Shown here in pieces: positions 33,504-41,179 of a DNA stretch of 44,486 nt (the first letter of the stretch is position 1; every line of letters starts with the position of its first letter). The DNA lies in the NCBI GenBank assembly GCA_964444795.1, contig CAYUIQ010000041.1, positions 1-44,486 on the forward strand, in the 5' to 3' direction. This DNA is from JABMRP01 sp964444795 (GTDB taxonomy: Bacteria > Planctomycetota > Planctomycetia > Pirellulales > Thermoguttaceae). The notes under the pieces are model-generated. The model ran no database searches. It saw only the letters and a list, made by a program, of their open reading frames with translations, and had not been told where the DNA came from. A program made the position numbers and the translations under genes.

Positions 33504-34043
33504 GTGCTGACCGTTCGACCCAAAATTGCGGAATTGGTCTTCCAACTGTACGGCCGTCCGTTGCATCCGGAGTTGTTCCAAGTACACGCCACCCGAACGG
33601 TCCAGCGAGGGGCCTTCGAGGCGAAGATCGATATCACCAGCGCCGGTCATCTGGTCACCTGGCGCTACGAAGGGCTGACGCTCACCGAAGTCGCCACCTC
33701 GGCCCATCATCCGCTGCCGGTTCGGCGCCGGCTCATGTCCTACTCGCTACGCGGCGAGCGGACCGACAAAGTCCAGTGCCGTGGCGGGGCATCCTACGAG
33801 GTCGCCTTTCAGTTGGAGCCGGTCGACCCGCAAGTCTTCTGGACCTTTCAAGAAGAACTCGCCCGCGACGGCCAGCACCAGGGCATGTTGCACCGTTTCG
33901 ATTCCAGCGGCCGACTGGCGATCGGGGCGTTGAGCTACATCAACGTGGAAACCCGCCAGAAGACCATGATGGTCCAGGCCTTCCACACATTTCCCGACGA
34001 CTGCGCCATCGTTAAGAGCCAGTCGTTGTTCCGCACGCCGTAG
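33504..34043 (+). CDS. DUF2617-like protein of unknown function
   Basis: 179 residues from GTG 33504 (AGGA 10 bases upstream). No signal peptide or membrane helix, so cytoplasmic. Conserved-looking segments are VFQLYGRPLHPELFQVHATRTV, HLVTWRYEGLTLTEVATSAHHPLP and LSYINVETRQKTMMVQAFHTFPDDCAIVKSQSLF. The overall pattern fits DUF2617, an uncharacterised family I associate with planctomycetes and actinobacteria; no enzymatic motif can be named. The His-rich stretches might bind metal. It appears monocistronic with its own promoter and is followed by an inverted repeat. Confidence 0.7.
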   Translation: MLTVRPKIAELVFQLYGRPLHPELFQVHATRTVQRGAFEAKIDITSAGHLVTWRYEGLTLTEVATSAHHPLPVRRRLMSYSLRGERTDKVQCRGGASYEVAFQLEPVDPQVFWTFQEELARDGQHQGMLHRFDSSGRLAIGALSYINVETRQKTMMVQAFHTFPDDCAIVKSQSLFRTP

Positions 34044-34470
34044 CAGGCGGAATTCGCGACGGCGTATCGCGCTCGGTGCGAAAAGGTCCACCACGAAGGA
34101 CACGAAGAGCACGAAGGACGGAATCAAGCGATTCGTCCTCTGAGATCTTCGTGCTCTTCGTGTCCTTCGTGGTGTTCTCCTGCTGCTGAAGGCTCGGGAC
34201 AACGTGACAAGCAATGAGCCGGTGGCCGGAATCCGAGTTGCCAACGGCAATTCGAGATCCGGCCTCATCCGATGCCCAGTTACGTAAGATCGCGGTTTCT
34301 ACGCTCTACCCCGAATTCATTAGCGAAGAGCAGGATGCAATACTCTTTGAGGAATCCGACCCTTCGCCGGAAGAATACACGGCTTGGCAGCAAATCACTG
34401 AACAGGCAATCGTAGATGCGCGTCCAGTGATCTGCGATCTGTCGCAGGTCCAAGACCCGGACATTAAGGT
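34044..34470. other. Intergenic region with inverted repeat and an unexplained reading frame
   Basis: Contains the perfect inverted repeat 34090-34173. The remainder (34214 onwards) has a plus-strand frame beginning MSRWPESELPTAIRDPAS and continuing with acidic, protein-like sequence (YPEFISEEQDAILFEESDPSPEEY) up to about 34470. It then runs on antisense through the hydrolase gene. There is no ribosome site. It may be a gene remnant. Confidence 0.4.
34090..34173. repeat. Perfect 27-bp inverted repeat (CACGAAG family)
   Basis: Left arm 34090-34116 and right arm 34147-34173 are exact reverse complements (ACCACGAAGGACACGAAGAG at the start) around a 30-base loop. The arms are built of 8-9-base sub-repeats CACGAAG(G/A). 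It is downstream of the DUF2617-like gene. Confidence 0.92.
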
Positions 34471-35292
34471 TCACCCCACCGTCGCGAGGAATCCGGCCAT
34501 CGCCCGATTGACTTCCTCCGGTCTTTCCATCGGGGACATGTGTCCCGAGCCGGCGATCTCGACGAACCGCGCATGGGGCAGAGCCCGCGCGATCGAGGCC
34601 ATTTCGTCGGGCGTCGAGATGGCGTCGTGCTGGCCCACCAGAACCAGCGCGGGACACTGGATCTCGGGCAGCCGGGGTGTGAAATCCTCTCGGACGGCCA
34701 TCCCGCGCCCGGCCGCCGCGATCCCGATCGGGTCGTTGCCCAGCATGACCGAGCGGAGCGCTTCCACCACGTCGGGTTGCTCTCGGACGGTCGATTCGGC
34801 GAACAGCTTGGGCATCATCGTCTCGACCAGCGGCCCCGGCCCCTCGCGCAATACCCGCTCGGCCATTTCGTGACGGTCGGCGGCAACCTCCGGTGTATCC
34901 CCTACCGCGCGCGTGTCGCAGAGGATCAGTCCGCGCAGCCGCGCGGCGTGCCGGTTCCAGAACTGCCACGCGACGTATCCGCCCATCGACAGCCCACAGA
35001 ACGTGACCGGCTCGGCGATTCCCAGCACATCGAGCATCGCGGCCGTGTCGTCGGCCATTTGGTTCATGGTCACGGTGCCGTGGGTCAGCTCGCTGTAGCC
35101 GAAACCTCGCAGGTCGGGTGCGATCACGCGATAATGTTCCGATAGCACGAGAATCTGCTCGTTCCACATCGAATGGTCCAGCGGAAAACCGTGGACCAAG
35201 ACCAGCGGCGGCCCGGCACCCCGATCGACCACCGCCAGTGTCGCGCCGCCGATGTCCACGGCCTCCATCCCGCGGGGAATGCCCGGAGTCAT
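34471..35292 (-). CDS. Alpha/beta-hydrolase fold protein
   Basis: 273 residues. The ATG at 35292 overlaps the TGA of the upstream TPR gene (ATGA), so the two are translationally coupled. The fold is clear: oxyanion strand VLVHGFPLDHSMW, nucleophile elbow CGLSMGGY with the Ser, acid in VLVGQHDAISTP and His in EIAGSGHMSPMERPEEVN. The sequence resembles 3-oxoadipate enol-lactonase/haloperoxidase-type hydrolases, but this class cannot be assigned a substrate by eye. No signal peptide, so cytoplasmic. Its coupling to a secreted TPR protein has no obvious functional explanation. Confidence 0.9.
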   Translation of the reverse strand: MTPGIPRGMEAVDIGGATLAVVDRGAGPPLVLVHGFPLDHSMWNEQILVLSEHYRVIAPDLRGFGYSELTHGTVTMNQMADDTAAMLDVLGIAEPVTFCGLSMGGYVAWQFWNRHAARLRGLILCDTRAVGDTPEVAADRHEMAERVLREGPGPLVETMMPKLFAESTVREQPDVVEALRSVMLGNDPIGIAAAGRGMAVREDFTPRLPEIQCPALVLVGQHDAISTPDEMASIARALPHARFVEIAGSGHMSPMERPEEVNRAMAGFLATVG

Positions 35293-37325
35293 TTCGAGGC
35301 TCCCTCCTCCGACTCGGGTTTCTCGGGCTTCGGGTCTTCGGCCGGTTTTTCTTCCGGCTTGGGATCTTCGGCCGGCTTCTCCTTCGGCTCCGGGTCTTCG
35401 GGCGGCTTCTCGTCCTCGGCCGGCTTTTCCTTCGGCTTCGGATCTTCAACCGGCTTCTCTTCCGGCTTTTCCTTCGGCTCCTTCTCCGATGGCTTTTCCT
35501 CTGGCGGCGGATCTTCTTTCTCCTGCTTCTGCTCCGCCTGTGCCTTGAGAAACAGCTCCAGTTGTTTGGCGATCAAACCGGAGTGAGGATCGTTGGCGGC
35601 CGCCTTGGTCTGGTAGGCCACGGCGTTGTCCAACTCGCCGCGGGCAAAGTAGACGCGGGCCAGCGTGTCGAAATAGGCGCTGCTATCGGGGCTCAACTCG
35701 AGCGATTTCTTCGAGAAGCGAAGCGCCTCGTCAAAATCGCCCTCCGTATTGCCGATCAGCCAGGCAAACTGGTTGTACTCGACCGGCGAAGTCGGGTCCG
35801 CCTTGATCTCCGCCCGCATTCGCTCCGCCGCCGCCTCGATCAGCTTGACGATCTCCGCCTTGCGCTGGGGCGTGTTGTCGGGGAGTCGGTGACAGGCGAT
35901 CAGCGTGTCGACTGCCGTCGGATCGGCCTTGAGACTCTCGTCGAGTCGCGCGAGCTCTTTGTCCCGTTCGCCCTGAGCGCTGTGGTGGCGAGCCCAGAAG
36001 TAGTGCATTCGCGACACGGTCGACGGGGGCGCCGCCACGGGCTGATTGCCGCCGGGAATTTTCTCCTTCCCGATCCGCGCGATCGCCTCTTCCAGGGCCT
36101 TGGCCGCCGCCAGATCGTCGCCCTGGTCGTGGAACATCTCGGCCAGACCGCGCTGGGCCATCCAGACGACCTGGATGTCGGCGTCCTCCATCTGGCCGAT
36201 GTGTTGAAATTCCTGCCCGGCCCACTTGAATTCCCCCCGTCGCTGCAGGGCATACGCGGTGGTCAAGTGCTTGGCCAGTTGGTCGATCGCGGCACCGGGG
36301 CTGAGTTTTCCGGCTCGCTCGGCCGTGTGCATGGCAACGTCTTTCTTACCTTGGGCCGACTGCGCCGTGGCCAACACGTAAAGCAGAATCGGCTCGCGAT
36401 CGAAAACACCGGCGAAACGTCCGGCCACCTGGTCGATCTCGTTCCATGCCTTCTGCTCGACCAGCCAATCGAGCAATTCGAGGATCGCCTCGGGATCGCC
36501 TTTCTCCAGGTCGATCAAGTCCTGCATCGTGGCCACCGCCTCGGTGGTACGGTTGAGTTTCTTCTGCCAATTGAATTGGATGCGAATCAGCGTGGTGACG
36601 ACTTCGCGTCCCGATTGGCCGGGCGAACTGCGATACGTCGTGCGCTCGGCGGCCGTGAGCTTCTTCCACTCCGCCAGCGCCGCCTGCGGATTGTCGCGAA
36701 ACTGCACGTACACCTGCAACCATCGGGCAGCCGGACGCTGGCTCTGCTTCAATTGCTCACCCAGCACTTTGGCCAGCTTCTCGTCCGGCGGCGCGTCCAG
36801 CGGTCCGGCCGTGAGGATCTCGATCGCCGCCTGTTTTGACAAGGCGGCCGTCTTCTCGAACCGCAGCAGCCGGCACAGCGCGGGTACGCCCTGACCGTCC
36901 TTCATCTCGGCCAGGTACTCCATCTTGGTTCTTCGTGTGTCGGGGTCCTCGAATTCGTATTTCTCCAGACACGTTTTCACGTCCGCTGGATCATCCGCTT
37001 GCGTCCACTCGACACGGATCAGCCGGATCAGGTAGCGGGCGCGAACGGCGATCTCGAAATCGTCGTGGTTCTTGGCTTCGGTCAATGCATCGAACGCATC
37101 GAACCCGATCTTGGCCAAATCGTCCTGGGCGCGCTGGCGGACGAAATAGTCGGCATCGCCCAATTGCTCGATCAGCCGGGCGATACGCTGATTGGCCGGA
37201 GACGGTTTGTCCTCCGCCAGCGCCGTATCGGCAAGGCCCGGCAGAATCGTTCCCATCAGCAGTACGCAGGCAAGGACGGGCCGCACGACGGGCCGGCGAA
37301 TCGGTCGGACGACTTCAACGGACAT
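35289..37325 (-). CDS. Secreted HEAT/TPR-repeat protein with a Glu-Lys-Pro repeat tail
   Basis: 678 residues with a signal peptide (PVVRPVLACVLLMGTILPGLADTALA). Residues about 45-160 look like HEAT-type helices (IARLIEQLGDADYFVRQRAQDDLAKIG, VPALCRLLRFEKTAALSKQAAIEIL). Residues 180-590 form TPR-like units, the clearest being DFDEALRFSKKSLELSPDSSAYFDTLARVYFARGELDNAVAYQTKAA. The last about 80 residues are low complexity, built on EKPAEDPKP units. The HEAT-plus-TPR arrangement is common in planctomycete periplasmic proteins and suggests a scaffold. The tail resembles wall- or periplasm-spanning spacers such as the Pro/Lys/Glu region of TonB. The start at 37325 is the first ATG before the signal; the downstream hydrolase gene is coupled. 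Confidence 0.85.
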   Translation of the reverse strand: MSVEVVRPIRRPVVRPVLACVLLMGTILPGLADTALAEDKPSPANQRIARLIEQLGDADYFVRQRAQDDLAKIGFDAFDALTEAKNHDDFEIAVRARYLIRLIRVEWTQADDPADVKTCLEKYEFEDPDTRRTKMEYLAEMKDGQGVPALCRLLRFEKTAALSKQAAIEILTAGPLDAPPDEKLAKVLGEQLKQSQRPAARWLQVYVQFRDNPQAALAEWKKLTAAERTTYRSSPGQSGREVVTTLIRIQFNWQKKLNRTTEAVATMQDLIDLEKGDPEAILELLDWLVEQKAWNEIDQVAGRFAGVFDREPILLYVLATAQSAQGKKDVAMHTAERAGKLSPGAAIDQLAKHLTTAYALQRRGEFKWAGQEFQHIGQMEDADIQVVWMAQRGLAEMFHDQGDDLAAAKALEEAIARIGKEKIPGGNQPVAAPPSTVSRMHYFWARHHSAQGERDKELARLDESLKADPTAVDTLIACHRLPDNTPQRKAEIVKLIEAAAERMRAEIKADPTSPVEYNQFAWLIGNTEGDFDEALRFSKKSLELSPDSSAYFDTLARVYFARGELDNAVAYQTKAAANDPHSGLIAKQLELFLKAQAEQKQEKEDPPPEEKPSEKEPKEKPEEKPVEDPKPKEKPAEDEKPPEDPEPKEKPAEDPKPEEKPAEDPKPEKPESEEGASK
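35300..35510. repeat. 27-bp-type repeats encoding EKPAEDPKP
   Basis: Related units such as TTCGGCCGGTTTTTCTTCCG and TTCGGCCGGCTTCTCCTTCG recur and encode the C-terminal tail of the TPR protein. Short perfect units of this kind are prone to slippage. Confidence 0.8.
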
Positions 37326-37530
37326 GATTCAAATTCGGCGGGGTTCGAGCCCGCCTCTCCCTGGTTTGTGGATATGGAAGCACCCGTTGCGGGGCAGATC
37401 TATCTACCCACAACATACCCTAGCCAACAGAGGTTGGGCAAGAAGTTGGCGAGGACTTGCGCAACGGTCACGGCACCTTTGTGAGCATGGGGACCGGGGG
37501 ATGCGGTTCGTTCGGGGGGGTTGAAGGCAG

Positions 37531-37561
37531 CCTGATTTCCATGCTCCGCATGGAAATCAGG
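37531..37561 (-). terminator. Strong hairpin just after the TlpA-like gene
   Basis: CCTGATTTCCATGC (37531-37544) pairs perfectly with GCATGGAAATCAGG (37548-37561), 14 base pairs with a 3-base loop. It begins 2 bases after the stop codon of the minus-strand gene. There is no long T tract, so it may stabilise the mRNA or end transcription. Confidence 0.6.
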
Positions 37562-37563
37562 TC

Positions 37564-38148
37564 TCACAGCCCGTCGAGCAAGGCGACGACCGCCTGCTCG
37601 ATCAGCTCGGGGTCGGGTGGTTGCGGGGCCGGTTCGGCTCCGAAGGCGTGGCGTAACCGACCCGTCCGATCGTACAGCCGAACGTGGGGGATTGCGCCGC
37701 CGGCGATCTCGAATTTCTCGAACGGTTCCGGCCCGATCTCGTAGCTGCAGCGAAAGTTGGCGAAAGCGGCCTCTTCCCGCTTCAGAAAACGGCGCGCCGC
37801 CGGTTCGCTCTCATCGAGGTCGAGGCTCACGGCGACGACGACCAGCCCACGATCGGCAAATCGCCGGTGCAGGTCGACGTGATGCGGGAACAATCCCATA
37901 CAGGGATCACACCAGGTGGCCCAGAAGTCCAGCAGGACGACCTTGCCCCGATGCTTCTCGATGAGCTGCTGCAAACCGGCCCGATCGATGCGCGGAAGCG
38001 GCTCGTTGAGATTCATGGCCGGTGTGGACACCGGTGGCGCGTCTTCCGCCTCCGGCAAGCGCCCGCATCCACCGAGCAGCACGGGCGCGAGAACGACCCA
38101 AGCGAGTACCCGCCTGACAAAAGGCAAGGAACAACTACTTCTTCTCAT
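37564..38148 (-). CDS. TlpA/ResA-like thioredoxin-fold lipoprotein
   Basis: ATG 38148 overlaps the end of the upstream gene by 14 bases; 194 residues. The lipobox is LLGGC (Cys28). The thioredoxin domain has the active site FWATWCDPC (C80, C83) and the cis-Pro region GGAIPHVRLYD. Such proteins reduce disulfides in periplasmic proteins, for example during cytochrome c maturation. Membrane-bound on the outer side. Together with the upstream thioredoxin-like gene it forms a two-gene operon, presumably an exported redox pair. The open frame upstream (to 38226) has no signal and is not used. Confidence 0.88.
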   Translation of the reverse strand: MRRSSCSLPFVRRVLAWVVLAPVLLGGCGRLPEAEDAPPVSTPAMNLNEPLPRIDRAGLQQLIEKHRGKVVLLDFWATWCDPCMGLFPHHVDLHRRFADRGLVVVAVSLDLDESEPAARRFLKREEAAFANFRCSYEIGPEPFEKFEIAGGAIPHVRLYDRTGRLRHAFGAEPAPQPPDPELIEQAVVALLDGL

Positions 38149-38737
38149 ACTTGATGCCGCATCCGAAAGCCTTCTTTTGAATCTCGGGCACATCCTTGCC
38201 CGCCAGCAGGGCGTCCAGCGCGTCACGGAGGTAGTGTTCCGTCGCTTTCTCGGCGTTCATGTTGTCGTCGATGGCCCCAACGTAGACGATCTTGCGGTCG
38301 CCGTCGAGAAGGTAGGGGTGGGGCGTGACCCGGGCACCATAGTCGTGGCCCGTCTGTTGCGATTCGTCGAACAGGTAGGGGAAATTGAACTCCTTCTCGG
38401 CCGCCCGTTGCTTCATCGGCTCCAGGCGGTCGCCGGCCCCTTTGTTGCAGTTGACGGCGATCACCTGGACGCCCTTGTCCTGGTAGTCGGCCTGCAGGGC
38501 AATCAGCCGGTCCTCGTAGGCCTTGGCGACCGGGCAATGATTACAGGTAAAGACCAGCACGACGGCCTTGGCGTCTTGGTAGTCGGCCAGAGCATGTTCC
38601 TTGTCGTCGGTTCCGACGATCCCCGACCAATCGGGGGCCGCGGTGCCGACCTCCAGTTCGGTGGAGAAGCCGCTGCCGATGGCAACCAAACAGATCAAGG
38701 CCGTGACGCCGGCCAATTGGGTCGTTCGTCGAAACAT
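38135..38737 (-). CDS. Secreted thioredoxin/AhpC-TSA-like redox protein
   Basis: ATG 38737 with GGAGGACC 5 bases upstream; 200 residues. A signal peptide (TTQLAGVTALICLVAIGSGFS) precedes a thioredoxin-fold domain starting VGTAAPDW. The redox site is FTCNHCPVAKAYEDRL (C65-x2-C68), a CNHC form common in planctomycete and bacteroidete members. The fold continues VIAVNCNKGAGD and ends with a basic tail (FGCGIKYEKK). It is cotranscribed with the TlpA-like gene. Substrate unknown. The Pro in YGARVTPHPYLLD marks the cis-Pro loop. Confidence 0.88.
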   Translation of the reverse strand: MFRRTTQLAGVTALICLVAIGSGFSTELEVGTAAPDWSGIVGTDDKEHALADYQDAKAVVLVFTCNHCPVAKAYEDRLIALQADYQDKGVQVIAVNCNKGAGDRLEPMKQRAAEKEFNFPYLFDESQQTGHDYGARVTPHPYLLDGDRKIVYVGAIDDNMNAEKATEHYLRDALDALLAGKDVPEIQKKAFGCGIKYEKK

Positions 38738-38919
38738 GGGAAGGTCCTCCTGGGGGGCACGGCGTGGGCGGGCGTGTTTCGGTGAAACGTTGAACACCAG
38801 CTCCGGTTACGATGCTGCCATATCCTGGTAATCATTGGCGCCCGGAGCGCCGCGGGCAAGTGCCGGAGGCGAATTTTCGTTGGCACGAGGGTCCTCCGAG
38901 GCCGTCGGAGAGCCTGGAT

Positions 38920-38974
38920 CGACGGGCTGGGAGGCCCATCGTACAGCATCGACGGGCTCGGAGGCCCATCGTAC
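38920..38974. repeat. Two tandem copies of the CGACGGGCT...CCCATCGTAC repeat
   Basis: Copies at 38920-38944 and 38950-38974 are spaced 30 bases apart and differ at one base. Their 25-base sequence matches the right arm of the inverted repeat at 6333-6357 with only one or two changes. They lie between the thioredoxin and receiver genes and have no coding role. Confidence 0.9.
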
Positions 38975-38983
38975 CGTGGGGTA

Positions 38984-39448
38984 TCAGTCGGATGCGGAAT
39001 TCGCGCTTCGCGGGCCGGCCTCGGCCTCGATGCTGTCGACATAACGGCGCAACCGCTCCAGCTCGTCGCTGACGTGGCGAAATCGGAGCATGTTGTCGAC
39101 CCGTTTGAGCAACTCGATCTTGTTGACCGGTTTGCTGAGGAAATCGTCGCAGCCGGCCGAGACGGCCCGATCGATATCGCCCGGCTCGTTCAGCGCGGTG
39201 ACCATCAGGATCATGATCGAGTGGGTGGCCGGGTCGTCCTTGAGCGTCTTGCACACCTCGAAGCCGCTGAGCTTGGGCATCATGATGTCCAGCAAGATCA
39301 GGTCGGGCTGGAATTGGGCCACCTTGTCCAGCGTATCGCGACCGTCGCAGGCGATCTCGATCTGGCAATCGACGTCGGTGAGATAGGCATCGAGCAACTC
39401 CACGTTGGTGGGGTTGTCGTCGGCGATTAGGATCTTGCTCTGTGTCAT
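38984..39448 (-). CDS. Stand-alone response-regulator receiver
   Basis: 154 residues, one receiver domain only. Phosphorylation pocket: D10-D11, phosphoacceptor D54 in LILLDIMMPKLSG, T84 in MVTAL and K107 in FLSKPV. A helical tail follows (LRFRHVSDELERLRRYVDSIEAEAGPRSANSASD) without a DNA-binding domain. Such CheY/PleD-N-type regulators act by contact with a kinase or effector. No kinase lies beside it. The start is ATG 39448, chosen because the receiver begins MTQSKILIADDNP; the frame extends to 39559 without protein-like sequence. Confidence 0.92.
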   Translation of the reverse strand: MTQSKILIADDNPTNVELLDAYLTDVDCQIEIACDGRDTLDKVAQFQPDLILLDIMMPKLSGFEVCKTLKDDPATHSIMILMVTALNEPGDIDRAVSAGCDDFLSKPVNKIELLKRVDNMLRFRHVSDELERLRRYVDSIEAEAGPRSANSASD

Positions 39449-39517
39449 CGGCCCAATACCCGTTGCGAGACGTTGAATAGGCACGTATGGAAAACCGCGC
39501 CCCCCCGGTGGGTGCCT

Positions 39518-39546
39518 ATTATAGAGGATTCTCCTCGACGCTTGAA
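39518..39546 (-). promoter_or_regulatory. Putative sigma-70 promoter of the receiver gene
   Basis: On the minus strand an exact TATAAT at 39523-39518, and TTCAAG at 39546-39541 with 17-base spacing (3 of 6). The start would lie near 39511, about 63 bases before the ATG. Confidence 0.35.
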
Positions 39547-39585
39547 GACGTGCCCGCATGAGTCAGCGGACTCGGTCCCCCTTTT

Positions 39586-40323
39586 TCAGAACTGGGGGCC
39601 GAAAAGCGTGGCGCCCAGGTTGTACGCTCCGTGGATGACCATCGCCGCGGCAAACCAGGGAAAGGCGGCCGACAGATTCGCCGGCTTGCCGTCGCGAAGC
39701 TGCTTCTTCCAGACACGCACCAGTCCGAGCGAGGCGATCGCGGCGCAGGAGACGTGCAGGGTCGTGCAGACGGGCCACCGAAACGCGGCGAGTGCGGCGA
39801 CGGTCTGCGGTTCGGCCTCGGCGGCGTAGACATGGATGTACACGAGGTTTTCGATCACCGCAAAGACCAATCCAGAGACCATTGCGGCCAACACAAACTG
39901 CCAGGCGGCGAAAACCCGATAGGGCCTCTTCTCCAGGATGTAGGTCATCCCCGACTGTTTGAGCAACTCCTCGATTACCGGTGCGAAGACGACGGCGTAG
40001 ACCAGTACCGCGAAGCCCTGTTGTCCGGCCAGGAGGGCTCCGAGAACAGCGAACGGCCCCCCCAGTAGTGCGGCCAGCAGGGTAACGGCGATATTTCCCG
40101 GCAGCGTACACGGCGCGCGTTTCGCGGCAATCCAGCGTGCCCAGCGATCGGGATCGCGATGGCCGGGCAGTGCCGGTTCGCCGGCAATCGAATCGCGGAT
40201 CGTCTCGATCTCGTCGGGCACCCGGTCGACGGAGGCCGCCCGTTCTTCGGCCGGGTCGGGGGCTACCGGCGGCGCACTGCCCAGCGCGGGTTCGTAGTCG
40301 GTGGAAAGATATTTCTTCTTCAT
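39586..40323 (-). CDS. PrsW-family intramembrane metalloprotease
   Basis: 245 residues. A hydrophilic N-terminal region (1-70) with acidic, Pro-rich sequence precedes several transmembrane helices. The PrsW motifs are seen: EE118-119 and K122 in PVIEELLKQSG, E158 in FAVIENLVY, and His in TTLHVSCAAIAS (H190) and VIHGAYN (H231). PrsW cleaves anti-sigma factors in Bacillus; the substrate here is unknown. It is the last gene of the minus-strand cluster glyA-ybjQ-ybjQ-prsW, 26 bases after its neighbour. Confidence 0.88.
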   Translation of the reverse strand: MKKKYLSTDYEPALGSAPPVAPDPAEERAASVDRVPDEIETIRDSIAGEPALPGHRDPDRWARWIAAKRAPCTLPGNIAVTLLAALLGGPFAVLGALLAGQQGFAVLVYAVVFAPVIEELLKQSGMTYILEKRPYRVFAAWQFVLAAMVSGLVFAVIENLVYIHVYAAEAEPQTVAALAAFRWPVCTTLHVSCAAIASLGLVRVWKKQLRDGKPANLSAAFPWFAAAMVIHGAYNLGATLFGPQF

Positions 40324-40349
40324 TCACCCACCGATCACGCTTTCCCCGT

Positions 40350-40823
40350 TCACCCGCCGGTCACTTTCATCGCCGTGCCGTAGGCCATCACCTCGATACC
40401 GCCCGACTTGCCTTGCTTTTTCCCCTGGATCGTGGCCGTTTCGATGCGAACCGTCCAGATGGCGTTGGCGCCGGCGTCCCGGGCTTCGTGGAGCATGCGG
40501 ACGATCGCTTCGCGGCGCGCCCGGCTGACCAGCGTCTCGAAGCTCCGCACGCGACCGCCGAAAAGATTGCGTAGCGAGGCGGCAAAGACTTTGAAGTAAT
40601 CGGTGGCGATCACGGCCACGCCGGTCACCAAATGCGGATCGGTCGCGTGCCAATTCTCGGGGAGCTGCTTCAGGTCGGACATCACAATATCGGCCAGTTC
40701 GCGTTCCTGTTTGTCGAGGCGCGCGAGGTGGGATGATTCAGTCATACCGCCGATCACGTACCCCACCACAAGCAGGATCAAAGGAAAGCCGGCGATGAGC
40801 AGAATGGGAATTAGCTCTGACAC
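40350..40823 (-). CDS. YbjQ/UPF0145-like protein with N-terminal membrane helix
   Basis: 157 residues. MSELIPILLIAGFPLILLVVGYVIGG is a membrane anchor. The rest is a YbjQ-like domain (VTGVAVIATDYFKVFAASLRNLFGGRVRSFETLVSRARREAIVRMLHEARDAGANAIWTVRIETATI). It has the heavy-metal-binding family's typical R-x-x-A-x-x-x-M...A-x-x-x-GAN-A-I/V pattern. It is followed 26 bases later by the PrsW gene and lies 21 bases after a second, soluble YbjQ. The pairing of a membrane-bound and a soluble copy is notable. Function of the family is not known; it forms beta-rich pentamers in known structures. Confidence 0.82.
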   Translation of the reverse strand: MSELIPILLIAGFPLILLVVGYVIGGMTESSHLARLDKQERELADIVMSDLKQLPENWHATDPHLVTGVAVIATDYFKVFAASLRNLFGGRVRSFETLVSRARREAIVRMLHEARDAGANAIWTVRIETATIQGKKQGKSGGIEVMAYGTAMKVTGG

Positions 40824-40844
40824 GATCGTCTCCTCACCTTTGGT

Positions 40845-41168
40845 TCATCCCTGCTCAACGACCACGACCGCCGTGCCGTAGACGTACAGTTCGGCGGCGC
40901 CGGCGGTGATCGAACTGGTGGCGAAGCGGACGTTCAAGACGGCGTTGGCGCCCAGTTCGGTTGCTTGAGCGATCATCCGGCGAACCGCCTCGCGGCGCGA
41001 CTCGACCAGCAGTTCGGTATAGCCCTTGAGTTCACCTCCGAAGAGGTTCTTCAGCCCGGCGGCGATGTCCCGGCCCATGTGTTTGGCCCGAACCGTGTTG
41101 CCTTGCACCAGTCCCTTGACCTCGACGATCGACATGCCGGGCAGATATTCCGTATTGACGACAATCAC
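40845..41168 (-). CDS. YbjQ/UPF0145 family protein
   Basis: GTG at 41168 has GGAG 7 bases before it and gives 107 residues, the normal family length; the frame further upstream is not expected to be used. The protein shows the whole UPF0145 pattern: EYLPGMSIVEVKGLVQGNTVRAKHMGRDIAAGLKNLFGGELKGYTELL, then ESRREAVRRMIAQATELGANAVLNVRF. It lies 11 bases after the glyA stop and 21 bases before the second ybjQ, so cotranscribed with glyA. Soluble. Confidence 0.92.
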   Translation of the reverse strand: MIVVNTEYLPGMSIVEVKGLVQGNTVRAKHMGRDIAAGLKNLFGGELKGYTELLVESRREAVRRMIAQATELGANAVLNVRFATSSITAGAAELYVYGTAVVVVEQG

Positions 41169-41179
41169 GAAGATTCTCC

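Noticed and set aside
34280..35449. 389-residue minus-strand frame, Arg-rich
   Set aside because: Shadow of the hydrolase and the Glu-Lys-Pro tail in another frame. The hydrolase frame has the complete catalytic set and a coupled start.
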